This document shows positions 44,752 through 52,755 of a DNA stretch of 64,000 nucleotides, piece by piece. Source of the DNA: Phaeobacter gallaeciensis DSM 26640 (GTDB taxonomy: Bacteria > Pseudomonadota > Alphaproteobacteria > Rhodobacterales > Rhodobacteraceae). Within the stretch, counting starts at the first letter, position 1. Every line of letters starts with the position of its first letter. The notes under the pieces were generated by a model. The model was given only the letters and a program-made list of their open reading frames with translations. It did not search any database and was not told the origin of the DNA. The translations under genes and the position numbers were made by a program. The stretch is taken from assembly GCF_000511385.1 (NCBI RefSeq), contig NC_023141.1, positions 1 through 64,000 on the forward strand. The letters are read 5' to 3'.

Positions 44752-45557
44752 CACCAGCAGCAAAAGAGTTTGTGCGGTTGATCAACGATATTGACCGCTC
44801 AAAATACCGCACCGAGGTTTTTTCTGATTTCTGCGAAATGGGCTATTGCGCACTGGCAAAGAAAGCCAGCCCGTTCACCGAGAAACAGGACGCCCTAGAG
44901 GCACAATATATGGAAGTGGTCGGGCGATACCGCGACAAGGACGATGTGCGCAAAATGCCCGAACTCATGGGCATTGCCCTTGGCGAGATTGGCAAGGGTG
45001 GTTGCGATTTTCTGGGTATGGTAGCCGGTGAGATTGGCGCACTGGACAGCAGGCTAGGGCAGTTTTTCACGCCTTACGAGGTTTCGCGCCTCATGGCTGA
45101 AATTAACCTGTCTAACGTTGACCAGGTGATTGATGAACAAGGGTTCATCACCTTGCAAGAACCAGCAGCAGGCGCAGGCGGTATGCTTATGGCGGTGGCT
45201 GATGTGATCGAGGGTAAGGGCCACAATCTGAAAACAAGTGTCTGGATCGAGGCGGTAGAGCTTTCGCGATCGACCTATCACATGTGCTATCTGCAATGTG
45301 CAGCCCGTGGCCTTGCTGGCAAGATCATTTGCGGTAACAGCATTTCGCTTGAGGTTTTCACTGGCGCCTATACCGCCGCCGCGCCGGTTTTTCTCAATGC
45401 CAACGGCGATCCTTTCGCCAAGCAGAAAGAGCGGGCCGCACAGTGGGAAGCCGCTGAAAAAGAACGGGCGCAACGCATCGAGGCCGAGCGCGCAGAACGT
45501 CTTGAAAATCTCGGCACTGGCCCAGCCATCGCAGGCGATCAGCTCACCCTCTTTTGA
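44748..45557 (+). CDS. N6-adenine methyltransferase-like protein lacking the NPPY motif
   Basis: The 269-aa protein resembles the SAM-binding half of type I-like N6 methylases: GQFFTPYEVSRLMAEI, LQEPAAGAGGMLMAVADVI (motif I), WIEAVELSRSTYHMCYLQ and IICGNSIS. The catalytic (N/D)PP(Y/F) motif that should follow is absent; the position reads PVFLNANGDPFAKQKER and goes into a charged coiled-coil tail. The protein is complete by its operon context, so it may bind SAM or DNA without methylating, for example as an antirestriction mimic. That role is inference. Confidence 0.7.
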   Translation: MTPAAKEFVRLINDIDRSKYRTEVFSDFCEMGYCALAKKASPFTEKQDALEAQYMEVVGRYRDKDDVRKMPELMGIALGEIGKGGCDFLGMVAGEIGALDSRLGQFFTPYEVSRLMAEINLSNVDQVIDEQGFITLQEPAAGAGGMLMAVADVIEGKGHNLKTSVWIEAVELSRSTYHMCYLQCAARGLAGKIICGNSISLEVFTGAYTAAAPVFLNANGDPFAKQKERAAQWEAAEKERAQRIEAERAERLENLGTGPAIAGDQLTLF

Positions 45558-45936
45558 GGGTGGCAACCTGCCTTTTTAGTCCCTGCCCCAGACGACCTGC
45601 GGCCATCCGCGCCAAGGACGTGCGCTATTCGCGCAGAAGCCGCATTGCGCGGCGTCGTCACCAGACTCGATGCACCAAGATCATCCCGTGCAGATCGTGT
45701 CCGGCTGTTAACCTGGTCCACGCTTTGCGCCGCCCAGGGCCGAACATCCCCACCCCACACGGTCTTTGCATTATCCCACACCCGTAAAGGACTTCACCGC
45801 GCCAAAGAGGGCGCAGCTCGCACGCGGCCTTGCAGGCCGTCCTTGACGTGGCGTGTCCAAATGCCTGCGACCGCATGGGGCAGTGATTTCATTGCTTTTT
45901 GACGGTTTTCAACCTAAATTGAGAAAGGAACTCACC
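45558..45936. promoter_or_regulatory. Noncoding leader before the small membrane protein
   Basis: These 380 bp hold no convincing gene. A long hairpin-like element is visible with arms AAAGGAC (about 45787) and GTCCTT (about 45840), similar in layout but not in core to the B elements. Promoter position not identified. Confidence 0.35.
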
Positions 45937-46116
45937 ATGAGCGAGCAAATGAGCAACGAACAGTTTCAACAACTGATGACCCGCCTCGATCACATTGAGG
46001 GTAACATGGTCAAGAAGTCAGACGTTTTCCAATCGGTTCTGACCGTTCAGGGCTTCATGTTTGCCATCGTTGTTGGCGTCGTCGTCGTTTTGAACTCCCT
46101 GATCGGCTTCGGCTGA
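45937..46116 (+). CDS. Small single-pass membrane protein
   Basis: The 59-aa product starts MSEQMSNEQFQQLMTRLDHI, a soluble helix, and ends with a strong hydrophobic segment (FMFAIVVGVVVVLNSLIGFG). It is probably a tail-anchored inner-membrane peptide. AAAGGAA lies 7 bp before the ATG, and a terminator follows directly. Confidence 0.6.
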   Translation: MSEQMSNEQFQQLMTRLDHIEGNMVKKSDVFQSVLTVQGFMFAIVVGVVVVLNSLIGFG

Positions 46117-46123
46117 CACGGTT

Positions 46124-46147
46124 AGCGGCCCTTCGGGGCCGCTTTTC
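46124..46147 (+). terminator. Rho-independent terminator
   Basis: AGCGGCCC pairs with GGGCCGCT around TTCG, followed by a short T run. Confidence 0.8.
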
Positions 46148-46163
46148 CCGTTTCTCACCGTGC

Positions 46164-46361
46164 TTAGTTGGGGAACCCGAACACAGCGATCATCCCAATC
46201 ATCACGGCTAAAGCTACCACGGCTAACCCGAAACCCTTGCCCCAATCTCCTAATGATGCCCCAGCAAGAATGGGGTCTTCCCCGTGGCACTTCGGGCAAA
46301 CTTTGGCGCGCATCGCTACTGGCTCATAGCCGCAATGTCCGCACTTTCCTGTTTTACTCAT
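46164..46361 (-). CDS. Zinc-ribbon protein with one membrane helix
   Basis: The 65-aa protein has a CGHCGYEP knuckle and a CPKCHGED knuckle, then a hydrophobic C-terminal helix (GLAVVALAVMIGMIAVFGF). This is a double-CxxC zinc ribbon anchored in the membrane. No function can be assigned. Confidence 0.65.
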   Translation of the reverse strand: MSKTGKCGHCGYEPVAMRAKVCPKCHGEDPILAGASLGDWGKGFGLAVVALAVMIGMIAVFGFPN

Positions 46362-46366
46362 CTTTT

Positions 46367-46430
46367 CTCATCATCTTTCCGAAAAATATCCTCGGGGCGC
46401 GCCCATCGGGCGCGGGGGCGGAAGCCCCTA
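46367..46430. terminator. Rhodobacterales-type terminator repeat, copy 2
   Basis: It has TCATCATCTTTCC, AAATATCCTCGGGG, a GCGCCCATCGGGCGC hairpin, then GGGGC...GCCCC. It lies between two minus-strand genes. Confidence 0.6.
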
Positions 46431-46799
46431 GAAATGCGGATCGTTCTCCGCCAGCCACCGCTCCATTTTCTGCGCCCATATTCTGAAATGATAGAGCGTT
46501 TCTCGTGAGGTCCAGATTACTCCAATGCCGCTAACAACAAGGATAAGGTAAAACCGATGGTCCGAAAGCCACTCCCCGTTGTTCATTGCATAGGCTACCA
46601 AGCCGATCACGAAGAAGATACCAATCAATAAGGAATGAAGGACAGCTTTAAATCGGTGTTTGTAGGCTGTTGTTAGCAGCTCATCGCGTCCACTCGCGAC
46701 AATGGGATCTACGACACGTCTTTCCCAGCTTTCTACAGCATCCTTTCTTGCCACCAGTTTGGCGCGATAGTTCAGCAGTTTACGCAACAGGTTCTTCAT
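46428..46799 (-). CDS. Hypothetical membrane protein
   Basis: The 123-aa protein has a basic N-terminal helix, two hydrophobic helices (VLHSLLIGIFFVIGLVAYAM and FYLILVVSGIGVIW) and a charged tail. No family recognised. Confidence 0.6.
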   Translation of the reverse strand: MKNLLRKLLNYRAKLVARKDAVESWERRVVDPIVASGRDELLTTAYKHRFKAVLHSLLIGIFFVIGLVAYAMNNGEWLSDHRFYLILVVSGIGVIWTSRETLYHFRIWAQKMERWLAENDPHF

Positions 46800-46889
46800 T
46801 GCTCACAGATACCACGCTGCCTCGTCCTTTTAAATGCGTGTCCGTCATGCCTTGCCCTGTCTCCATGAACATCATCGGCCAATTTACAC

Positions 46890-46964
46890 GGCGCGGGAAC
46901 CTGTAAACACCAAGCCTTCGGGCGCGTGCCGCGCGTGTTGACTGGTCCCCTCTCCCGCCGTGTC
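46890..46964. repeat. Long inverted repeat before the basic peptide gene
   Basis: ACACGGCGCGGGA on the left pairs with TCCCGCCGTGT on the right, with a 2-nt bulge; an inner ACAC/GTGT pair lies inside. It is in the region between the divergent genes at 46799 and 46999. Confidence 0.5.
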
Positions 46965-46998
46965 TTTCTACCTCGTTTATTCATTAAGGAGACAGATC

Positions 46999-47160
46999 AT
47001 GAAATACATTCGTAAAACAGCAACCCGCCTTCGTCGCATCGCAGCTCGCAGATTGAAAACAATTCGGAAGCAGCTTCAGCGCATCGACCTGAGCCTGGCT
47101 ATCGAAGTCAACTTGGTTTTTCTGAAAATCACGTTCGAGATAAAAAGCCGGGACAAGTAG
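46999..47160 (+). CDS. Basic 53-aa peptide
   Basis: The product (MKYIRKTATRLRRIAARRLK...) has an arginine/lysine-rich amphipathic first half and a hydrophobic beta-like tail. AAGGAG lies 8 bp before the ATG. Function unknown; nucleic-acid or membrane binding is possible. Confidence 0.5.
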   Translation: MKYIRKTATRLRRIAARRLKTIRKQLQRIDLSLAIEVNLVFLKITFEIKSRDK

Positions 47161-47204
47161 CCCGGCTGCGCGGCGGCCGGTATCGGCCGCCCGCCGCGTA
47201 CTGC

Positions 47205-47414
47205 CTATTCGGTTACGTCGCTGTCGTCGCCTGCTTTCGCGGGGAAGGCCACCAGCTCGGTCGCACCAACAGGGAAGTCGAGCTTGATCGAGAGGAAAGT
47301 TTCGTCGCTGTCGCGGCGTTGATTTTCGAAAACAGCCCCGACTCGCCGGAAGCTCGTTTTCTCAGTGCCGTTGTCGTCGTATTTGACAGGGACGTTTAGG
47401 GTGTATCGTGTCAT
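47205..47414 (-). CDS. Small acidic protein, paralogue of the 48295 product
   Basis: The 69-aa protein and the 64-aa product of 48295 share the same plan: LxV/LKV start, an FRRVGAVFEN or WNTCGVLFLN strand, a lysine-led strand before FPVG/FPGV, and a shared AFPAK end. It reads on the opposite strand and lies 880 bp away. A GGAG site precedes the ATG. Unknown function. Confidence 0.6.
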   Translation of the reverse strand: MTRYTLNVPVKYDDNGTEKTSFRRVGAVFENQRRDSDETFLSIKLDFPVGATELVAFPAKAGDDSDVTE

Positions 47415-47672
47415 AGTGGTCTCCTTCGTTTCACTTCTTTCCTTTGACGATTGAAGAGCTTGTGCGCCGTGAACGCTTCAGATCCTCGGTTTCGTGTCGT
47501 CAGGAAGAACCGTAGTGAAAGAATGCTTACAGTTCCAGTAGCTATTTAACACCCCTTATAGATAGTTTACGACTTTTGAGCATCATTTTCGATAAGGGTT
47601 TCGGAACGGTTTCGAAAGGGTTGGGTAACGGTTTGAAAAGGGTTGTGGGCCATCCCGAGCTTGCAGCTCGTG

Positions 47673-47840
47673 ACCGCGCTCTAAGCTTCAGCCGGCATAC
47701 CGGCTTTCGCTCCGAACCCCCCTGCCCTGTCTCCCTGCGGCCAAAGCGCCGGCTACTGTCTCTATCGAGTCAGCATCCGGCGCGGCTCGCATGGTCGCCC
47801 AGGTCGGGGCGGATCGGCCCTTGCGGGTAACGATCGACTT
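47673..47840 (+). repeat. Leader part A, copy 2
   Basis: It matches 7288-7453 in diverged form: CCGCGCTCTAAGCTTCAGCC, a CCGG-centred hairpin, CCTGCCCTGTCTCCCTGCGG, GCATGGTCGCCCAGG and GGGTAACGATCGACT. Confidence 0.75.
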
Positions 47841-48177
47841 GTCCTGGCGGCGAAGCCGCCCCGCCGCGCTTTCCATCCCTTCGGGATTGTCTCTCGCGTT
47901 GCCCGGGCCTGCGCCTTTCTGATTTTCCTGATTGGCTTATCTGGGATGCGGATCTCCACACGGAACAAGTTGGGCGGCATCAGCAAACCTGTACTGAGAC
48001 AGCCGTTATTGTCGGTGGGTCATTGGAGCCTCTTCAGCTGATCCAAACGCTTTTGCCTTTCTTGGTTTGATTGATCACAGCCGAGCTTGGGCGCCCTTTC
48101 CGATCCCTCATATGTGTTTCTATCTGATAAAACATCGCGCGCAGCCGGGGAGAGCCGCGGTTCAAGAACCGCTTCAA

Positions 48178-48227
48178 CAGGTATTTTCCCCTGCCCTACG
48201 GGCATTCCTCGCGCGACAAAATACCTG
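48178..48227. repeat. 10-bp inverted repeat with inner hairpin
   Basis: CAGGTATTTT (48178-48187) pairs perfectly with AAAATACCTG (48218-48227); TGCCC/GGGCA forms an inner hairpin. It ends 67 nt before the 48295 start. The layout recalls the B elements, but the core differs. Confidence 0.6.
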
Positions 48228-48294
48228 CTGACACTCCCCTCATAGCTGCACGCCAGAGAATGTTTATCGAAACACAAGATGAAGGATCTACAAA

Positions 48295-48489
48295 ATGGCA
48301 CAAGCTCTGAAACTGCGCGTTAAAACCGGCGAAAAAGACGGCAAAAACTTCTGGAACACCTGCGGGGTTCTCTTCCTGAACACCGACGACAACGGCAACG
48401 TCACTTCGGTCACAGTGAAGCACGACATGTTCCCCGGTGTGGAAATGGCTGCGTTCCCTGCCAAACCGAAGGAGGAAGATCAGGAATAA
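48295..48489 (+). CDS. Small acidic protein, paralogue of the 47205 product
   Basis: The 64-aa product (MAQALKLRVKTGEKDGKNFW..., VKHDMFPGVEMAAFPAKPKE) is related to the 47205 protein. It may form a small beta-barrel; no family recognised. A terminator follows at 48505. Confidence 0.6.
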   Translation: MAQALKLRVKTGEKDGKNFWNTCGVLFLNTDDNGNVTSVTVKHDMFPGVEMAAFPAKPKEEDQE

Positions 48490-48504
48490 GGCGCTAACGC
48501 ACCT

Positions 48505-48528
48505 GGGCGGTCGAGAGACCGCCCTTTC
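48505..48528 (+). terminator. Rho-independent terminator
   Basis: GGGCGGTC pairs perfectly with GACCGCCC around a 4-nt loop, followed by TTT. Confidence 0.75.
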
Positions 48529-48619
48529 CCGTGTTCGGGAAGCCGCGCGCGGCAGGGCGGGTCGTGCAGGGCTAAGTGCCCTGCCCTACTCCGCCTCATA
48601 ACGATGCCTGGACAGGCAT

Positions 48620-48883
48620 CGAGCCTTGGGGTTCGGGCAAGCCGAACGCCGCTTCGGCTGTTTGGCGGCAGGGATGCCGCCGCCAGCAAGCAAAATAGAC
48701 ATTCCCGTGTTGGCGGCTGCGCCGCCTGCCCGCGCCAGTCATGTCGATTTGGCCCGCTGGCTCCTAATCCTTTCTTTCATCGCATTCGAGGTTTCAGGAG
48801 CAGGCGCATTCGCGCTGTCCAAAAACCCCGATGCCCATTTTTGGCACCAGACCGAAACGGGCGCACCACAAAGGAGCATTCTC
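48620..48883 (+). repeat. Composite leader (type 2, copy 1) before the 48884 operon
   Basis: It contains a GTTCGG/CCGAAC hairpin (48631-48647), structured element B4 and then about 115 bp almost identical to 50420-50530, ending in GCACCACAAAGGA before the ATG. An ORF reading through this leader into the gene was rejected. Confidence 0.8.
48691..48751 (+). ncRNA. Structured core element B4
   Basis: The arms CAAAATAGACAT (48691-48702) and ATGTCGATTTG (48741-48751) pair with one mismatch. The core is CCGTGTTGGCGGC...GCCGCCTGCCCGCGCCA with a perfect GGCGGC/GCCGCC inner hairpin. The core ends 147 nt before the 48884 start. Confidence 0.65.
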
Positions 48884-49306
48884 ATGGGAACCACCATTTT
48901 CACCACCGACAAACCGCGTGAGGCTGTTATCGCAGACCAGCTTGCGCCGCTGGAAATCGTCGCCACGTCTTTTGGCGATACCTCAGCCGTTGCCGCTGTC
49001 CGCATTCCCTTGGCCGACGAGAACACCGAAGATTTTCGCCGCGTCTATGACTTGGCCGACACGGATCAAACCGTGACCGTTGCCATCGTGATCAAACACG
49101 AAGGCAGCTTGAACGGAACTGGCACCCGCAACGTGTCGTGGAAGGAAATGCCCGAAGATATGAACCCGTATTATTCAGGCGGCGCTACCAAATCCCTCTT
49201 GGACAAGCTGACCCCGCTTTTGCCCTTCCCTGCCAGCGCGAACACCGGCGCGCTTCCTTTGCATTGGGCGCACGATTGGCGCACCGCAGCACGAGCGGCG
49301 CAATGA
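48884..49306 (+). CDS. Hypothetical protein
   Basis: The 140-aa protein (MGTTIFTTDKPREAVIADQL..., TVTVAIVIKHEGSLNGTGTR, LPLHWAHDWRTAARAAQ) has no family I can name. AAGGAG precedes the ATG. It is first of three overlapping genes (48884-49922) behind a B-type leader. Confidence 0.6.
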   Translation: MGTTIFTTDKPREAVIADQLAPLEIVATSFGDTSAVAAVRIPLADENTEDFRRVYDLADTDQTVTVAIVIKHEGSLNGTGTRNVSWKEMPEDMNPYYSGGATKSLLDKLTPLLPFPASANTGALPLHWAHDWRTAARAAQ

Positions 49307-49638
49307 GTTTTCCAGATCACTACCAGATCACCGAGCGCACCCGTTTCCGGGTGCGCTACGAGATCCACCCTGGCCGCGAGTTTGCGGCGACTGGCGTTTA
49401 TTGGTTGCGAGGGTTTGAGACCGTCGAAGATTGCCAGCGCGCCTACGTCGCGGCGCGTCAGGCGTCCGGTCTTGGCGCGTCTCAGTTTGGGGAGGGAAAC
49501 CTATTCGACCAAGCGGGCCAGCACCTTGCTCGTATCAGCTACAATGGGCGGCTTTGGTCCCCTGTACCTTGGCATCGCGGACTTGCCCCACTTGCTGAAG
49601 CCCCTGAAATCACCCCGCAGGGGGATCACGCCCAATGA
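49303..49638 (+). CDS. Hypothetical protein
   Basis: The 111-aa product (MSFPDHYQITERTRFRVRYE...) has no recognised family. ATG 49303 overlaps the preceding stop by 4 nt, and its own stop overlaps the next gene by 4 nt. Confidence 0.55.
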   Translation: MSFPDHYQITERTRFRVRYEIHPGREFAATGVYWLRGFETVEDCQRAYVAARQASGLGASQFGEGNLFDQAGQHLARISYNGRLWSPVPWHRGLAPLAEAPEITPQGDHAQ

Positions 49639-49922
49639 GTGCCAACACCTTTTACAACATCATCATGACCGGCGTTTACCCGCCGGTCTATCTTGCCGAT
49701 TTTCTGGACAGACCAAAGGCGGAACGCGCCGTTGCGGCTTTAAATGCTCAGTTCGGGGATGCTTCTATCGGACGGTCTTTTGAAATCACCACTGGCCTTG
49801 GCGACCATGTATCTGGCTGGCAGGATATGACCCGCGAAACGTGGCATCACATGCTGGACACCATCACCAAGGCTGTGCGGGAGCAAGTCGAAATGGATCT
49901 GTTCATAGGGGCCGCGATGTAG
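49635..49922 (+). CDS. Hypothetical protein
   Basis: The 95-aa product (MSANTFYNIIMTGVYPPVYL..., GWQDMTRETWHHMLDTITKA) has no recognised family. It ends the 48884 operon; a repeat-type terminator starts 15 bp later. Confidence 0.55.
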   Translation: MSANTFYNIIMTGVYPPVYLADFLDRPKAERAVAALNAQFGDASIGRSFEITTGLGDHVSGWQDMTRETWHHMLDTITKAVREQVEMDLFIGAAM

Positions 49923-49936
49923 TCAGAGTTTTTCCT

Positions 49937-49998
49937 TATCATCTTTCCTTAAATATCCTTGGGGGAGCGCCAAAGGCGCGGGGGCAGACAGCCCCCTG
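49937..49998. terminator. Rhodobacterales-type terminator repeat, copy 3
   Basis: It has ATCATCTTTCC, AAATATCCTTGGGGG, a GCGCCAAAGGCGC hairpin, then GGGGGC...GCCCCC, at the end of the 48884-49922 operon. Confidence 0.65.
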
Positions 49999-50071
49999 CC
50001 CTTGTCGGCGCTGCCATAACGACGAGTCGTTGTGTTCTGTTGGCCCCTGCCCCGGCCTGTTGGCCGTGTCA

Positions 50072-50236
50072 CCGCGCCCTAGGCTTCAGCCGGTTATCCG
50101 GCTTGCGCCCAGAACGTCACGCTCCTGTGCGAGCTGATCCAATAGTCCTGGTCGCGTCTCACCGAGCCGCGCCCCGTCCTTTGTCTCATGCCCGCCCAGG
50201 ACCGCGCCGATCTGCCCATTCGGGTGACGGTCGCAT
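50072..50236 (+). repeat. Leader part A, copy 3
   Basis: It is a diverged copy of 7288-7453, starting CCGCGCCCTAGGCTTCAGCC with a GCCGGTTATCCGGC hairpin and ending GGGTGACGGTCG. Confidence 0.7.
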
Positions 50237-50274
50237 GGGGCAGCGGATCGTTAGCGATCCGGTTTTTTTGGTGT

Positions 50275-50532
50275 CTTGGGGTTCGGCAGAGCCGAACGCC
50301 GCGGCGACACGTTTGCGGCAGGGATGCCGCCGTGATCAATGAAAATAGACAGGGCCGTGTTGGCGGCTGTGCCGCCTGCCCGCACCAACCCCGTCGATTT
50401 TCCCTGATCACTCCCAATCCTTTCTTTCATCGCATTCGAGGTTTCAGGAGCAGGCGCATTCGCGCTGTCCAAAAACCCCGATGCCCATTTTTGGCACCAG
50501 ACCGAAACGGGCGCACCACAAGGAGGCCAGAC
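50275..50532 (+). repeat. Composite leader (type 2, copy 2) before ardC
   Basis: It has a perfect GTTCGGC/GCCGAAC hairpin (50281-50297), element B5, and a 3-prime part nearly identical to 48770-48880, ending GCACCACAAGGAGG before the ATG. Confidence 0.8.
50341..50402 (+). ncRNA. Structured core element B5
   Basis: The arms GAAAATAGACAGGG (50341-50354) and CCCCGTCGATTTTC (50389-50402) pair with two mismatches. The core is CCGTGTTGGCGGC...GCCGCCTGCCCGCACCA. The core ends 146 nt before the 50533 start. Confidence 0.65.
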
Positions 50533-51414
50533 ATGGCAAAAGCACGGTTCGACATTAAGCAGCACGTTACTGACACCATCATTAAGCAGATCGAGGCAGG
50601 CACCCCGCCTTGGCGCAAACCGTGGACGGGTGACATGGCAGGCGCATCTTTTCCGTTGCGGCACAATGGCGAGAAGTATCAGGGCGTCAATGTGTTGATG
50701 CTTTGGGCGACGGCCATGATGCACGGCTATCAGTCCGCGCGCTGGATGACATTCAAGCAAGCTCTGGAATTGGGCGGCTGCGTCAAAAAGGGCGCGAAGT
50801 CCACGAAATCGGTCTACTATGGAACCTATGAAAAGGAGGTCGATGGCGAGGCAGAGACCGTGCGCGTGGTCAAGTATTTCAGCGTTTTCAACGTGGATCA
50901 GATCGAAGGCTTGCCCGAGGAATACTATATCCGCCCCGAACCGCCCCGCGATCTTGGCACCGAAGCGAACCCGGAGCTTGATTCATTCTTTGACGCTATC
51001 GGCGCTGAGATTGTCACCAGCGATAAGCCGCAAGCTTACTATGACCCGAAGAACGATCAGGTTCATATGCCACCTGTTGCCACGTTCTACGATGCAGCCG
51101 GATACTACGGCACCTTGAGCCATGAAATCGGGCATTATGTCTTGGCCGATCACCGCATTGGCACCCAGAAGAAGTTTGCGAACCGTGCCGAGTATTCAAT
51201 GGGCGAACTTGAAGCCGAGATTTTCAGCGCATTTCTTGCCGTTCATCTTGGGTTTGAGCCGCATTTTGATCAGACCGCAGCTTATGTTGAAGGCTGGCTG
51301 AAAGCACTCAAGGACGACAAGAACGCTATTTTCAAGGCGGCAGCACAGGCCCAGAAAGCTTTTGACTACGTGCTGGGCAAGCAGAGCGTGGCCGCAGTGT
51401 CGGAGGCAGCGTAA
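50533..51414 (+). CDS. ardC: ArdC-like antirestriction protein (ssDNA binding plus zincin domain)
   Basis: The 293-aa protein has the N-terminal ArdC/DUF1738 domain (IIKQIEAGTPPWRKPW, YQGVNVLMLW, WMTFKQALELGG, KGAKSTKSVYYGT) that binds single-stranded DNA, and a C-terminal zincin-like metallopeptidase core with LSHEIGHYVL (HExxH, about residue 200) and a later Glu in GELEAEIFSAF. ArdC-type proteins protect entering plasmid DNA from restriction. It lies about 3.2 kb from the virC genes in the presumed leading region, behind a B-type leader, and overlaps the next gene by 1 nt. Confidence 0.88.
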   Translation: MAKARFDIKQHVTDTIIKQIEAGTPPWRKPWTGDMAGASFPLRHNGEKYQGVNVLMLWATAMMHGYQSARWMTFKQALELGGCVKKGAKSTKSVYYGTYEKEVDGEAETVRVVKYFSVFNVDQIEGLPEEYYIRPEPPRDLGTEANPELDSFFDAIGAEIVTSDKPQAYYDPKNDQVHMPPVATFYDAAGYYGTLSHEIGHYVLADHRIGTQKKFANRAEYSMGELEAEIFSAFLAVHLGFEPHFDQTAAYVEGWLKALKDDKNAIFKAAAQAQKAFDYVLGKQSVAAVSEAA

Positions 51415-52001
51415 TGGGCTGGACCTGTCTTCACACCCCGCCCCACGACGAGAAGGCCGAAATTGAGCGTCTTGTGACATACGAGAATGAGGATCGGGCC
51501 ATGCGGCCCATCCTCACCACCCGCAAGGGATCAGTTTGGTATGTCGCCGTTGAAGTGACCTGTAAAACAGAGGAAACCGAAACCTATGGATACACCCGCG
51601 ATAGCTTGGGCCGGTATGTTTTTGCAGCCGTGATCCTGACCCGTCGCGGTGGTGGCGAATGGTGCTACAAGGACATGGAGGAAAGCATGGGTCCATGTGA
51701 GGCAATGGCCCCCAAGAAGTTGCTTGACCTGTTGAGCGAAACTGACCGTGAATATGCCGTGTCGTGGCGAGAGCGTTGCCGGAAAAATGCGGCATTGGTG
51801 AGCCGGAAGGTCAATCACGGTGACGTTGTTCGTTTTGAGCAGCCTTTGACCTTTGGTGACGGAATCGAGCGCCAGACGTTCAAGGTTATCAAAGAGCGTT
51901 TTGCGGGATACCGCCGTGCAACCACATGCTTTGAATGTGTGGACACAGGCACGACATGCCGCATCAGTCGATTCATGCAACGCAACTGGTCGAAAGTTTA
52001 G
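51414..52001 (+). CDS. Hypothetical protein downstream of ardC (DUF6927-like)
   Basis: The 195-aa protein (MGWTCLHTPPHDEKAEIERL..., GGGEWCYKDMEESMGPCEAM) resembles, from memory, the DUF6927 family of plasmid proteins often found beside ardC; this naming is uncertain. Its start overlaps the ardC stop (TAATG), so the two are coupled. Function unknown. Confidence 0.6.
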   Translation: MGWTCLHTPPHDEKAEIERLVTYENEDRAMRPILTTRKGSVWYVAVEVTCKTEETETYGYTRDSLGRYVFAAVILTRRGGGEWCYKDMEESMGPCEAMAPKKLLDLLSETDREYAVSWRERCRKNAALVSRKVNHGDVVRFEQPLTFGDGIERQTFKVIKERFAGYRRATTCFECVDTGTTCRISRFMQRNWSKV

Positions 52002-52175
52002 CCAGCCTAAAAAGATCGAAAGAAAGGACCGTCAGCGCGGCCCTTTCTTATGTGCTGGCATTGAAAATTGGGGCGAGACCGAGCTTCGCCCTGCCTCGCC
52101 CCAATCTAACCTTTGGTCAGATTTGAAATTGGGTTTGAAACCTCCCTGACGGGCGATTTCAAACCGTGGGCAGCG

Positions 52176-52370
52176 CTAAGAGCGCTGCCCTGCCCGTTCG
52201 AGATAGATGATCTCGTTTTTGATCTTGCTGAATGGTACTGTCCAGGCAACGCAGAGCTTCCCGTCTTGTCCACGGTATCTCTGCCCCACTTCCAACAGCT
52301 CATCATTGATCCGCATGGAGATCTTCAACCTGTCAGGCCATTTCTGTCTGCCAACCTTTGCCGCGTTCAT
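52176..52370 (-). CDS. Small protein, paralogue of the 63772 product
   Basis: The 64-aa protein shares LKISMRINDELLEVGQRYR and KLCVAWTVPFSKIKNEIIYL with the 63772 product (LSISIKVDGQFVEVGKRYR, CLCVAWSVPPSRIEDEIIFL). ATG 52370 has GAAAGGGA upstream; a GTG at 52388 is also possible. Element B6 lies upstream on the same strand. Unknown function. Confidence 0.6.
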   Translation of the reverse strand: MNAAKVGRQKWPDRLKISMRINDELLEVGQRYRGQDGKLCVAWTVPFSKIKNEIIYLERAGQRS

Positions 52371-52388
52371 GGCTTCCCTTTCTGTCAC

Positions 52389-52755
52389 GGCGCTATCAAC
52401 ACGCGACTAACTGTCCGCATTGGCGGGGCCTCGCGCCTTTGTCCTGAAAAACCCCACGGTTTTTCGGGGGCAAAGGAGGGAGGGCAACGCCCGACCGACG
52501 ACTTTGGGCGGAGGGGTCAAGGGGGCAATCTGTCTATGGTGCGGCCCGCAGCGCATAGCGCGAGGACACGGTTAGACAGATTGACGCCAGCTTTGCTGGC
52601 GCTTGCCCCTTTACGCCTTTGACGAAAGGTGGCGGCGGACCAACCAAACGAATGTCGCGCGCCTTGGCGCGTGCCCGCGCATTCTTTCACAAGCATGTTG
52701 TCACATTGCTTGGATTCTGCCATGAGTTGTGCATGTCAATAGAAGGTTATTGGTG
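52389..52755. promoter_or_regulatory. Divergent noncoding region with element B6
   Basis: These 367 bp separate the minus-strand 52370 gene from the plus-strand 52756 gene. They hold B6 and an AAAAACC-CCAC-GGTTTTT-like hairpin near 52446-52465. No gene seen. Confidence 0.5.
52527..52582 (-). ncRNA. Structured core element B6
   Basis: Read on the minus strand, the arms AATCTGTCTA (52582-52573) and TAGACAGATT (52536-52527) pair perfectly over 10 bp. The core CCGTGTCCTCGCGC...GCGCTGCGGGCCGCACCA is nearly the same as B3, with quite different arms. The core ends 167 nt before the 52370 start. Confidence 0.65.

Larger units (their letters stand above)
47415..48294. promoter_or_regulatory. Noncoding region between the two paralogous small genes
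   Basis: These 880 bp hold no convincing gene. They contain leader part A (47673-47840), a GCGGTTC-AA-GAACCGC palindrome (48157-48172) and a 10-bp inverted repeat, CAGGTATTTT/AAAATACCTG (48178-48227), ahead of the 48295 gene. Confidence 0.5.

Noticed and set aside
45554..45902. Short plus-strand frames in the 45.6-45.9 kb region
   Set aside because: No ribosome sites, proline/arginine-rich low-quality translations, and hairpin-forming noncoding sequence.
48626..48883. Open frame extending the 48884 protein upstream through its leader
   Set aside because: The DNA is repeated before ardC in other frames, carries element B4, and ATG 48884 has a strong ribosome site.
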